Shown here: in pieces, positions 52,597-61,353 of the stretch
Position numbering within the stretch: the first letter of the stretch is position 1
Layout: the number at the start of each line of letters is the position of its first letter
From: Nostoc sp. CENA543
Lineage (GTDB): Bacteria; Cyanobacteriota; Cyanobacteriia; Cyanobacteriales; Nostocaceae
DNA length: 64,000 nt
Assembly (NCBI RefSeq): GCF_002896875.1
Contig: NZ_CP023278.1
Coordinates: forward strand, 4,658,501-4,722,500
Direction of reading: 5' to 3'
Program-made: the position numbers and the translations under genes
Notes under the pieces: generated by a model
The model's input: the letters and a program-made list of their open reading frames with translations, nothing else
Databases searched by the model: none
Told to the model about the DNA's origin: nothing

Positions 52597-55263
52597 TTAT
52601 GGATTATTTCGTTGTGGTTTTTCGAGTAAATCAAAGTTATATTCGTCACTTGTGGTATTATTTCTATTAACTTTTACTAAAACACCAACCCCTGTAATTT
52701 TTTCGCGATCGCCATTAATATCAAATGTGACATTTGTGTTTGCACCTTTCACTGAAAATTTGTTTTGGCGATCGGTTAATATTTTATATATGTTTTCACC
52801 ATCTTGATCCAAGCCTTTTAGATTTGATGTTTCCACCGCTTTAGAAAATACTTTTGCTGCATCATAAGAAGTCATGGTTCTCCAACTAACATAACGTGTT
52901 CTCCAAAAATTGCTAGCTTTATTTTGGAAATCTGCATTAGCCAGGCTTGCATGAGAACAGACGGCAATTACCATACCTTCAGCCGAAGATTGTAGAAGAT
53001 TTAATGTTTCTTTGTCATATACAACATCTCCTCCTATCAGTTGAATTTCTGGGTTATTAGTTTTCACTCTTCTAGCGATTCCTGCGGCGGATCTGAGATA
53101 ATTTGATGACGGAAATAAAACCAGTACACCTATGTCCTCTTTAGTGACTCTTTCAATACAATTATTTTCCTCCCTTGATGTTGCAGTTTGAGTATTACCA
53201 TTAGGAGTTAAGTTACACAACTTAGGGCGAGGATTAGTACCTAATTGACGTACTAATTCTCCCTGAAGTGAATCACTGTATTCATCATTACTGTTATAAA
53301 CAATTAATGTTTTCTTTGCTGCATGATCTTTTTTGATGTAATTAGCTAAATCTTCAGAAGCAATAGAATCATTAGAAGCTGTACGGAAGACATATTTATT
53401 TAATTGTTGATTTTGCCTATCCCAATACTCTCTAAATGCTGTACTCGTAGATGCAATTAGAACGATTTTATTACCACCATAAATATCTCCTACTTCCTTA
53501 ATGTATTTGCTTGTATATCCACCAATGACACCTAATATTTTACTTTGATTGAAATAATTTCCTGGTTCTGGAATTGTTTGATTAGCAATGTCTCTAGCTA
53601 TTGCATTTGAATTTTCTACTGTATAATTGGCTAGCAAAATTTGAAACAAGGGATTATTTTTATCTAATTCATCCAAGGCTTGGGCTACACCGCGCAATAT
53701 TTCTAGTCCAATAATAGACTTGTTTTTGTTGTATTCTGCATTATTAAATGCTATTCTTTCTACATCATTCGCAACGACAATTGTAGGAAGTCTTCCTTGA
53801 CGAGCTAAATTAGTTTGAGCGACTATAGCATTGTATTCTTGAATTCTTGCCTCAGGATCAGGGATACAATTCTGATTAGCCAGAGATTTTTGAATAGATT
53901 CTGTGAATTTCTGTCTGGCTTTTTCAAATGTTGCTTGATCACCAGTTTCACTCGCTTCTTTAAAAGCTGCCATTCCATCCTGTTTCGCTTGATATACATC
54001 TTGACAAGCAGCGTTATGATTAAGTTCAGGAATTAAAGATTCTTCTCCCCTACTAAAATATTTAGCATTTTCATTTTGCTGTGAAACCATTAACTCTATA
54101 AATGATTCTGCATTTATGGGTTTTGGTTCTAATATTTTTACTATAGGGGGATATGCGGAAACTACTATCACAAAACTTAACAAAGCCAAAGTTGCCCACT
54201 TAATTGGCACTCGACGTTTAATAAAATTAGTAATATCACTAATATAATTTTTTAAATGATTAAAAAAATTCACAACCTGAGATTGTTTTCTACCATCCAG
54301 AATATCTATAACTTCTTGAGCAGATTGAGGACGGTCTTTTACTTTATGTTTGAGCATTAATTCTAAAGCTGTAGCAAAATGCTGATTACGCACTTGTTGC
54401 ACTTTCAAAATATCTGTTATGTCTGATTCTTTAAGTAATTGATTAGGATTTCTATTCCCTGTTAACAAACACAGACAGGTTGCAGCCAAAGCATATAAAT
54501 CTGATGCGTAAAATAATTGATCGCCATAAAATTGTTCAGGTGGGGCAAAATTTCTATCTAAGACTATGGATGTGGTTTCTACAGGAAGTCCTTGTGCTAT
54601 CTGTTTTACCGCACCAAAATCTATGAGATATAGCTTTTGATTCTGACTATAACGCATGATATTGGCAGGTTTAATATCTCTATGTATAGCTCCTTGAGGA
54701 CGGTCATAGTTATGAATGTATTTTAGTATGTTTAAAATTTCCCTGAGAATATCTATAACCTCATCTTCAGAAAAGCATTTTTTCTGTTCAAGTTCTTGAT
54801 CTAAATTTTGACCTTCAATATATCCTTGTACTAAATAATAATATCTCTCCACAAGACCTGTTTTTGACTCAACTTCTGTGGTAAAAGAAGCGAAGTATCG
54901 GGGAATCCTTTCATGTATTAATTGATTCAAAATTTTTGCTTCATTCTGAAACATGATGCGGATGCGATTCTGTGTTGCTTGAGGTTGTGCATGGGGAAGT
55001 TTTAGCAGTTTAATTACTCTTGTATTATCTGCAAATTCCTCATATATATCTTTTCCTCGAAAAGTCCAACCAAATCCACCTTCACCTAATAATTCTATGG
55101 CGACAAAATGTCCCTGTAAAATTAATGGCATTCCACAGTGAGTGCAGTTAGCAGCACCAGCGTTTATCTGTTCAGGGGAAATAGTATTTTTAGGTTTTTC
55201 ACAACCTGGACGAGTACAATAAACGTTGATTGATTGACTTTCAAAATTGCTGGAGTTAAACAC
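52597..55263 (-). CDS. Transmembrane Ser/Thr kinase fused to a periplasmic ligand-binding domain
   Basis: 888 residues. Zinc ribbon (Cys16, Cys21, Cys40, Cys43), then a Hanks-type kinase: GEGGFGWTFRG, catalytic Asp196 in HRDIKPANI, Asp215 in IDFGAVKQ, APPEQF, ending near 335. A membrane helix at about 355-377 (WATLALLSFVIVVSAYPP). From about 470 to 870 a type-1 periplasmic-binding fold like branched-chain amino-acid binding proteins: IGLEILRGVAQALDELDKNN, ILGVIGGYTSK, IVLIASTSTAF, TLIVYNSNDEYSDSLQ, MTSYDAAKVFSKAVE. The kinase is cytoplasmic and the ligand domain outside. GTG start with AGGAGA at 55269-55274. Ligand unknown. Confidence 0.9.
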   Translation of the reverse strand: MFNSSNFESQSINVYCTRPGCEKPKNTISPEQINAGAANCTHCGMPLILQGHFVAIELLGEGGFGWTFRGKDIYEEFADNTRVIKLLKLPHAQPQATQNRIRIMFQNEAKILNQLIHERIPRYFASFTTEVESKTGLVERYYYLVQGYIEGQNLDQELEQKKCFSEDEVIDILREILNILKYIHNYDRPQGAIHRDIKPANIMRYSQNQKLYLIDFGAVKQIAQGLPVETTSIVLDRNFAPPEQFYGDQLFYASDLYALAATCLCLLTGNRNPNQLLKESDITDILKVQQVRNQHFATALELMLKHKVKDRPQSAQEVIDILDGRKQSQVVNFFNHLKNYISDITNFIKRRVPIKWATLALLSFVIVVSAYPPIVKILEPKPINAESFIELMVSQQNENAKYFSRGEESLIPELNHNAACQDVYQAKQDGMAAFKEASETGDQATFEKARQKFTESIQKSLANQNCIPDPEARIQEYNAIVAQTNLARQGRLPTIVVANDVERIAFNNAEYNKNKSIIGLEILRGVAQALDELDKNNPLFQILLANYTVENSNAIARDIANQTIPEPGNYFNQSKILGVIGGYTSKYIKEVGDIYGGNKIVLIASTSTAFREYWDRQNQQLNKYVFRTASNDSIASEDLANYIKKDHAAKKTLIVYNSNDEYSDSLQGELVRQLGTNPRPKLCNLTPNGNTQTATSREENNCIERVTKEDIGVLVLFPSSNYLRSAAGIARRVKTNNPEIQLIGGDVVYDKETLNLLQSSAEGMVIAVCSHASLANADFQNKASNFWRTRYVSWRTMTSYDAAKVFSKAVETSNLKGLDQDGENIYKILTDRQNKFSVKGANTNVTFDINGDREKITGVGVLVKVNRNNTTSDEYNFDLLEKPQRNNP

Positions 55264-55613
55264 TGCATTCTCCTGAATAATAAAAAATATTAAATTTAGC
55301 AGTTTAGATAGGTTTAGATCCCCGCCTTCTTTGAAAAGTCAGGGATCTATTTGATGATTTTTATGGTAGTGGGAATACTAGTAGCAAAATTATGTACATG
55401 GAAGTTTTGCTGTAGGCTATTAAGAATTACAACGACTGCTCCACCCACTTTTTAAGAAAAATTACTTAAGTAATAATTCTAGTACAGTTCACGATTTTGT
55501 AACATAGTATTGATCATGTTTTTTGCAAATGGTAATAAACTCTAAGTAAATAAAAATTGATAATTTTGTCACCTGACTGCTTGCATACAGTCAGGTGGCT
55601 TGCACAATCAAGC
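55264..55613. other. 350-base gap with two inverted repeats
   Basis: No gene. AGATCCC (55316-55322) pairs with GGGATCT (55342-55348) around a cgccttctttgaaaagtca loop, in the leader of the kinase operon. The second stem is the porin terminator, listed separately. Confidence 0.55.
55570..55597 (-). terminator. Terminator of the porin gene
   Basis: Perfect 10-bp stem CACCTGACTG/CAGTCAGGTG with an 8-base loop, 16 bases past the porin stop on the minus strand, followed in that direction by acaaaattatcaattttta. Confidence 0.75.
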
Positions 55614-57191
55614 TCAGATCCTAAAAGTTGTCCGAATCACTCCTAGAAAAATGTCACCGTTTTGTTCGTTGTGATTTGGTGCTGTCAACCAAATTACACC
55701 AGGAGTAATACTGATTCTGTCATTGATTTGATACCGATAAAACGCTTCAATGTGAAATCCTGTATCGGGATCATGACGGGGTAAGCCTGATAATTGTGCA
55801 GAAGAACCAGTCAATTTAGGCTGCATCCCTACGATGATCCCGCCTAAATTTCCTTGTTTACCCAAATCAGGAAAGGCTAGAGTTACAGCCCAATTCCAAA
55901 TATCAGCATCGCCTTTGACATCTCCAGTTAAAGCCCGTGCGTTGATGTAACCCACCCATCCACCAAGTTGAAAACCGTCACGGATTTTGAAATTCGCTTC
56001 AATACCATAGGAATTGGAGGAAACTTTCCTATCGTTCAGGTTAGAGGCTAAACTGCCAGTGTTATGTCCTAGACCATTTTCGCTGTAGGCATTGACGTAG
56101 GTAAAGGCTATTTTGGTGGCTTTGTCTTCTGAGTTGGGATACCATATGAGTTGACCCAAAGCACCGTATTTACTGTCAAATAAGCCCCTGCTGGGGTTGT
56201 TGGCATTACCAGCTAGATAGAAAAATTGGGCTGTGAAATTCTTATTGGGCGTAAAAGTTACACCTACACCAGTGTCTCCACCCAAGCGGTAAAGTGTACT
56301 ATATCGGCCGAAACGTGACACAGTACCATAGGCATCGCTTTGCAAAGGATTAATTACATCTGCATCATCAAAGTAAGTATTAAAACCAGTACCGACGAAA
56401 ACTTGGATTTTCTCACCTACGAGAAAACGATATTCCAGCTTACTGATTAAGACATTATTATTGGTATCACTACCAGATTGAAAACTTAAACGTGCCTCAT
56501 TCCCAGATGCAATGGGGTTAACTACATTACTGGCTTGCATTCGTAAAAGCAACCTATCTTTTCCAGTAAAACTGGTAATAAAGTTAATGCGCGCTCGACT
56601 AGAAAATGTCAGATTACTGTCATCGCCATTGCCACTACGGCTAGCGTCGCCAAAAGCATCTGCGGCTGCAACTATGATTTGTCCCTCAAGTTTTGTGGTT
56701 GTAGAAAACTGTTGTTGTTCTAGCTTTTGGGTAACTATTTCTACAGCGTCCACTCTACCGCGTACAGTTGCAAGTTCTGTGGCGAATTGCTCCTGTAGCC
56801 TCTGCACCCTCATCAAATCTTCTTGAGTAGCTGCATTTGCTGTCTCAGCATTCAGACTTTGATTAATTTTGTCTAAACAAGCGTTGAATGCGGCTGCAAA
56901 CTCAAAGCGAGTCATGGCTCGATTTCCTTGAAAAGTGCCATTGGGATATCCCGCAAGACAACCGTAACGTTCAACTAGAGACTGCAAAGCCTGGAAAGCC
57001 CAATCAGTTGGTTGTACATCAGAAAGTTCATTAACTGGAGTGATTGGTGTAGCATCTAGTTGAGTATACTGATCAACTTCTGGAAGGAGATTTTGAGATG
57101 ATTCTACGGCGTTGACTTTTGTCAATGGAATTAACAGCAAAATCAATCCAGTGGCCATGAAGGTCAGAGGAGCTATAAGATAATTCAACAT
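55614..57191 (-). CDS. SLH-OprB outer-membrane porin
   Basis: 525 residues. Signal peptide at the N-terminus (TFMATGLILLLIPLTKVNAV), an SLH domain (TDWAFQALQSLVERYGCLAG, YPNGTFQGNRAMTRFEFAAA) that ties the outer membrane to the wall, a coiled coil (LMRVQRLQEQFATELATVRG), and a C-terminal OprB-type beta-barrel ending in a terminal aromatic strand (GDIFLGVIRTTFRI). Such porins carry small solutes and inorganic ions, including iron, across the cyanobacterial outer membrane. ATG start. Divergent from the NB-ARC/TPR gene; monocistronic. Confidence 0.94.
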   Translation of the reverse strand: MLNYLIAPLTFMATGLILLLIPLTKVNAVESSQNLLPEVDQYTQLDATPITPVNELSDVQPTDWAFQALQSLVERYGCLAGYPNGTFQGNRAMTRFEFAAAFNACLDKINQSLNAETANAATQEDLMRVQRLQEQFATELATVRGRVDAVEIVTQKLEQQQFSTTTKLEGQIIVAAADAFGDASRSGNGDDSNLTFSSRARINFITSFTGKDRLLLRMQASNVVNPIASGNEARLSFQSGSDTNNNVLISKLEYRFLVGEKIQVFVGTGFNTYFDDADVINPLQSDAYGTVSRFGRYSTLYRLGGDTGVGVTFTPNKNFTAQFFYLAGNANNPSRGLFDSKYGALGQLIWYPNSEDKATKIAFTYVNAYSENGLGHNTGSLASNLNDRKVSSNSYGIEANFKIRDGFQLGGWVGYINARALTGDVKGDADIWNWAVTLAFPDLGKQGNLGGIIVGMQPKLTGSSAQLSGLPRHDPDTGFHIEAFYRYQINDRISITPGVIWLTAPNHNEQNGDIFLGVIRTTFRI

Positions 57192-57397
57192 TTCTTGAGT
57201 CTAGTAGTAGTTTTCTTTAATAAAAACTCCCAATTCATTGGGGATGAATTATGGGACATCAGGCTTTACCGCTAACAGAAATTTCAACTCATAAATCATG
57301 AACGGTAATGTGCTTAACTGTATTTTTTATTCAAAAATAACAGATTTTAAATCCTTTGTGTAGGTAGATACTAGTTTTTTATTTTATTTTTAATAAT

Positions 57398-57427
57398 TGA
57401 AATTCAAGATATTCAACTTGAATTTCA
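57398..57427. promoter_or_regulatory. 11-bp inverted repeat in the divergent promoter region
   Basis: Perfect arms TGAAATTCAAG and CTTGAATTTCA separated by 8 bases, 72 bases before the ATG of the NB-ARC/TPR gene and about 210 bases before the porin start. The size and spacing suit a dimeric repressor's operator; it does not match Fur, LexA or NtcA consensus sequences that I know. Confidence 0.5.
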
Positions 57428-57499
57428 GTTTATTCAATAGTTCATTTTTGAGAAGAATTTAAGTTAAGCTCACTACAAGTAATTATTGATGTTAGACAT

Positions 57500-59818
57500 A
57501 TGAATGAGGAACAGATATTGGCTCTGATAGAAGTGGCAAATAATTTAGTTTTATCTCACACTGACGAACCTTTAAATGATGTGCAGAGGTCTATCTTAGA
57601 ACAGGTTTTGCAGGGCAAGCGGCTCAGGGAGATTCAGTACACTGGATATACTGAAGGCACTGTACAGCGCATATTTTGCCCGAAATTATGGAACTTGTTA
57701 TCAGCAGCTACAGGGCAGAGAATTCGCATTAATACAGTAACTGCGACATTACAAAGATGCTTAAATGAGCCTCTAGATATCGTTAATTCATCATATGAAC
57801 CACCTACTGCTCAGAAAAAAGTACGTCAAAACTTACCAGCTCGAAGTTGCTCTACATTTGTAGGCAGAGAGGAAGAAATTACTCGCCTTTTGGAATTACT
57901 TTCATATGAGCATCCGGCGCATTTGATTAGTGTGGATGGTATTGGTGGTGTAGGGAAAACAACTCTAGTTTTAGAAGCGGCTTATCGCTGTTTACAAGCT
58001 AGTGAAAGGCAAGAATCTTTTTTAGGGATGCCTACCTTTGATACTATTATTTTTACGTCTGCTAAAGAATATTATCTGATTCATTCAGGTTTATTGCAAA
58101 GTTTAGCTCCTAAGAGGACTTTGCAAGATATTTTTCGGCAGATTGCGCGCCAAGTAGATGAGTTAGATATTACAGGGGTGAGTTTTGAAGAGCAATTAGA
58201 TTTAATTAAAGAGGCGTTATCTCATCAGCGTACATTGCTCATTGTGGATAATTTAGAAACGGTGGAAAATCAACAGGATGTATTAGCATTTTTGCATGAA
58301 TTACCACCAACAGTGAAAGCGGTGATTACTACCCGTGAACAAATTGTATTTGTACCTGTGCGCTTAACATCAATGCCAGAATCAGATGCACTGCGTTTAA
58401 TTCAGTATGAGGCGCAAGAAAAGGGTGTTTCTTTGAGTGAAAAAGACAGTCAAACTCTATGTAAATCTACTGGAGGAATTCCAGTAGCAATTAATTATTC
58501 TATTGGTCAATTAGCTAATGGCTATCCTATTCAAGAAGTGTTAGGAAAAATATCGGATTTGAGAGGAGATGTTGCGCGTTTTTGTTTTGAAAATTCCGTC
58601 AAACCACTGACCGGAAAAGCATCCCATAAGTTACTGATGGCACTGGCACTATTTCCTATGCCAGCTTTGCAAGATGCCTTGGTGCAAGTTGCAGTTCCAG
58701 ATGTAAATCTCTGTGCAATCAATGCAGACTTAGCGCGATTAAGAAGTTTGTCCTTAGTCAGACAGGAGAATAATCGTTATAGTATGCTACCACTGACCCG
58801 TGAGTATGCTTTAGCTGAACTCCAGGCATATCCTGATTTTGAGTGGGAGGTAAGGGAGAGGTCGATTCATTGGTATTTAAATTTTTCAGCAATTTACGCT
58901 GGACAGGATGCTCAAAGTTGGCAAGGAAAGTTTGATGGTTTAGAAGAGGAGTGGCAAAATTTACAAGTTGTGATTGAGTGGTGTATGGTTCAGGGTCGAT
59001 ATGCTCAAATGTGGCAGTTTTGGCAAAATCTGGAAGCTTACACCCATGCGATGGGTAGAAAAGAAAGCCGCTTGCGATATTGGGGCGATCGCCTGATGTG
59101 GACAGCCTGGTTAATTCCCGCCTCAGAACAACGGGGAGACTGGCCGGTAACAGCTAAAGTGATGAGCGATCGCGCCGTTACTCTTACATCTTTGGGCAGG
59201 CTGGAACATTTAGCAGAAGCCGATGAGTTATATAGCAAGGCGTGGGAATTACGTCACCATCAAACCCCTGTGTTTAGGCTATGCTTGGCGAGAAATATCG
59301 CTGTGTTGCGAATTCAACAGCAAAATTTTGAAGCAGCGCAGACATGGCTTAATCAAACCAGGGAATTATTAGAACAGACAGAGTTAGGGGAAAAAGAGCG
59401 ATCGCGCCAATTAGTCCAACTTCAGTATTATCAAGGGGAAATTCTCTTTAAAAGTAGACAATACGAACAAGCTAAAATCACTTTTCACCAAACTCTAGAA
59501 CTAGCGCAACAAATTCAATGGGTACGTGCCATTTTTTGTACTCAAAATTGGTTAGCGGAAATTGCCATCAGACAAGAGAAATTAGATGAAGCTGAACGGT
59601 TACTTAAAGAAGGACTGCGCGTAGCTGAAGCCAATCAAGATAAAATTCGCACAGCATTTTGTCAACGTTCATTATCTTCTTTGTCCATCGCTAAAGGTCA
59701 GTTGTTAGAGGCTAAGGAATGGTCAAATAAGGCTATAGAAAATTTTGAAAAATTGGGAATGTCTAAGGAAATTGATGAGACACAAAATTGGCTGCGAACA
59801 TTAGATGCAGATACATAG
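57500..59818 (+). CDS. NB-ARC ATPase with N-terminal HTH and C-terminal TPRs
   Basis: 772 residues. N-terminal helical/HTH domain as in vWA-MoxR-associated (vMAP) proteins: DVQRSILEQVLQGKRLREIQ, GYTEGTVQRIFCPKLWNLLS. Then NB-ARC: FVGREEEITRLLELL, Walker A GIGGVGKTTL (about 148-157), Walker B TLLIVDNLETV, sensor AVITTREQ, GGIPVAINYSIGQL, winged helix (ALFPMPALQDALVQVA). The last 220 residues are TPR-like helix pairs (AEADELYSKAWEL, YQGEILFKSRQYEQAKITFH, LDEAERLLKEGLRVAE). STAND proteins oligomerise when the repeat domain senses a signal. No effector domain is visible, so the output is unknown. Confidence 0.88.
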   Translation: MNEEQILALIEVANNLVLSHTDEPLNDVQRSILEQVLQGKRLREIQYTGYTEGTVQRIFCPKLWNLLSAATGQRIRINTVTATLQRCLNEPLDIVNSSYEPPTAQKKVRQNLPARSCSTFVGREEEITRLLELLSYEHPAHLISVDGIGGVGKTTLVLEAAYRCLQASERQESFLGMPTFDTIIFTSAKEYYLIHSGLLQSLAPKRTLQDIFRQIARQVDELDITGVSFEEQLDLIKEALSHQRTLLIVDNLETVENQQDVLAFLHELPPTVKAVITTREQIVFVPVRLTSMPESDALRLIQYEAQEKGVSLSEKDSQTLCKSTGGIPVAINYSIGQLANGYPIQEVLGKISDLRGDVARFCFENSVKPLTGKASHKLLMALALFPMPALQDALVQVAVPDVNLCAINADLARLRSLSLVRQENNRYSMLPLTREYALAELQAYPDFEWEVRERSIHWYLNFSAIYAGQDAQSWQGKFDGLEEEWQNLQVVIEWCMVQGRYAQMWQFWQNLEAYTHAMGRKESRLRYWGDRLMWTAWLIPASEQRGDWPVTAKVMSDRAVTLTSLGRLEHLAEADELYSKAWELRHHQTPVFRLCLARNIAVLRIQQQNFEAAQTWLNQTRELLEQTELGEKERSRQLVQLQYYQGEILFKSRQYEQAKITFHQTLELAQQIQWVRAIFCTQNWLAEIAIRQEKLDEAERLLKEGLRVAEANQDKIRTAFCQRSLSSLSIAKGQLLEAKEWSNKAIENFEKLGMSKEIDETQNWLRTLDADT

Positions 59819-59939
59819 GGGGCTTACGACTTAAAAATATACTATCACTGTGTAGGCAGGGAGGCAGGGGGCAGGGAGCAGGGGGAAAAATAACAATATC
59901 TTCTCTCGTAAATTGGATAGTTGATTTTCTGGAAGTTAC
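59819..59939 (-). mobile_element. MITE-like element with GGGACTT ends (copy B, inverted)
   Basis: The reverse complement matches 28201-28315 over its whole length (acttccagaaaatcaactat, attgttatttttccccctgc, cacagtgatagtatattttt), with degenerate ends (GTAACTT...AAGCCCC). It begins on the base after the TAG stop of the NB-ARC/TPR gene and ends 27 bases before a terminator-like hairpin. Confidence 0.78.
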
Positions 59940-59966
59940 TAAATTTTATGGTTATCGAGAATAACT

Positions 59967-59995
59967 ACCGAATCTTTAAAAGTTCGGTGGTTTTT
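59967..59995 (+). terminator. Intrinsic terminator displaced from its gene
   Basis: Stem ACCGAA-t-CTT/AAG-TTCGGT followed by GGTTTTTATT. It is 148 bases past the NB-ARC/TPR stop; without the intervening MITE-like element it would be about 28 bases away, the normal distance. Confidence 0.7.
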
Positions 59996-60039
59996 ATTAT
60001 TAAAGTTAACAAGATGTACTTTCACGTTATTGGAAAAAG

Positions 60040-60095
60040 TTCATGCAAAACCTAACCCCCTAACCCCCTTCTCTAGTAGGTAAGGGGGAAATTTA
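60040..60095 (+). repeat. ACCCCCTA/AAGGGGG repeat
   Basis: cctaaccccctaaccccctt followed by ctctagtaggtaagggggaa: two tandem octamers and an inverted CCCCCTT/AAGGGGG, a dispersed hairpin type common in cyanobacteria. Confidence 0.6.
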
Positions 60096-60145
60096 AAGCC
60101 ATAGAATTATGAATTTTCGCAAGAGGCATAATAACAGAAGCAAGA

Positions 60146-60499
60146 CTATACCAGTGGGTGAATCAGAATTTCACAGCAGGCTGGAGGAGAATCACCCATA
60201 GAGCCTTTGCCAAATGTTTGCTCGAATAGTGCTTTCGTTTGGGCGAAAATTAATTGCCATTCTAAATATTCTTCTGCTCCTCCCATACCAAATTCTGGAA
60301 TGTGCTTTATGAGAGTGTTGAATAGTGTTTTACTATTTGTATTAGTCATGTTTGTGTGTAGAACAGCATCAATTTCTTGAGTAGGTACTAATCTCATACC
60401 TGGATATTTTTGACCTAATAATAAGAATTGTTTGTACCTTAATTGCTGCTGTATATTGTCGGAAGATGCAGTGGGTATAGAATGCACTTTGATATTCAT
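60146..60499 (-). CDS. Small protein with a GRDP-like motif, function unknown
   Basis: 117 residues. The central block QKYPGMRLVPTQEIDAVLHT, followed by NMTN, resembles the PT-x-x-(I/V)-D-x-x-x-H-T pattern of glycine-rich-domain-like (GRDP/DUF1399) proteins. The C-terminal region has an FGKGSMGDSPPACCEIL stretch with a vicinal Cys pair five to six residues from the end. The N-terminus is a helix (SSDNIQQQLRYKQFLLLGQK). No membrane segment. ATG start. Role unknown; the family link is tentative. Confidence 0.62.
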   Translation of the reverse strand: MNIKVHSIPTASSDNIQQQLRYKQFLLLGQKYPGMRLVPTQEIDAVLHTNMTNTNSKTLFNTLIKHIPEFGMGGAEEYLEWQLIFAQTKALFEQTFGKGSMGDSPPACCEILIHPLV

Positions 60500-60735
60500 A
60501 AACTTAATTCACTGTGGCTACTAGGTTTGAGAGATATCGCATAACAACATCTCTACAAAGGCTATTAATAGGGGTGTGATGTATATACGGTTCAATTTGG
60601 TTAAACCGTATATTTAAATAAGCATTGACAAAGCCAACTGAAACCTTGATTATCTAGAAATAACAAGAGTTTTAGCCGCAGAGATGACTGACTATTGAAT
60701 ACTATTCGCGAGTTATTTCTTAACAATCACTGGAA

Positions 60736-61353
60736 TTAATGAATCTCAGATGAGGAACGGATGATGTCAGGATAAATGCGGAAGGATGCAAAAAAATCGC
60801 TGGACTCTTGGGTAAATTGATTTGTAGTGACAGCACCCAAGAAGAAAACTCTTTGATTAACTACAAAGGCGCGATACTGTCCCCTGGTTCCGTCGCCGTG
60901 CCTCATCAAAATTTCTAAACCAGGGTGTCCGTCAATTTCATAGTCGGTGCTTCTGACTATGACACCGCTAAGTCCTAAACCCTCTTTGAGTGCGATCGCT
61001 AGCATTTGTCTCTTTTCCACAAGGTTTAATTGACCTGCGATGGGAAAATCTTTGAAGGTCACTAAGTAGGAAGTGCGGGTAGTCGAGCTGTAAGCTAATA
61101 GTTTGTCAACTTCATTGGTTGTTACTTCCTTCGGTATAATCACGCTGCAACCTCCAACTGAATTCACTAGTCTTTGTTGAGCTATGAAATTAGACTGTTG
61201 CAATATCGGTTGATTTACCGTCTCGTTTGCGGAAGTGGGTGGTTTAACTGATGCTGTCGCTGCGTTCTGTATTCCAATGTTCAGTAACGCTGCTACTATT
61301 ATGGCGGTGTTCTTGGAAGTGTTGCCTTTGGGAAGGTTTGGGGTAGGTGACAT
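60736..61353 (-). CDS. Secreted protein of unknown function, PsbP/Mog1-like fold possible
   Basis: 205 residues with an N-terminal signal (NTAIIVAALLNIGIQNAATA). The mature part after residue about 65 alternates strands and helices: GGCSVIIPKEVTTNEVDKLL, TSYLVTFKDFPIAG, GLSGVIVRSTDYEIDGHPGL, QYRAFVVNQRVFFLGAVTTN, SSDFFASFRIYP. This order (exported, central beta-sheet with R-x-F-V and F-x-x-S-F endings) recalls PsbP-like/DUF1795 proteins, a tentative guess. ATG start (MSPTPNLPKG). Not in an operon. Confidence 0.72.
   Translation of the reverse strand: MSPTPNLPKGNTSKNTAIIVAALLNIGIQNAATASVKPPTSANETVNQPILQQSNFIAQQRLVNSVGGCSVIIPKEVTTNEVDKLLAYSSTTRTSYLVTFKDFPIAGQLNLVEKRQMLAIALKEGLGLSGVIVRSTDYEIDGHPGLEILMRHGDGTRGQYRAFVVNQRVFFLGAVTTNQFTQESSDFFASFRIYPDIIRSSSEIH

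Noticed and set aside
60146-60499. RiPP precursor, because of the C-terminal Pro-Pro-Ala-Cys-Cys stretch
   Set aside because: No modification or export genes are nearby and the protein is longer and more domain-like than a precursor peptide.
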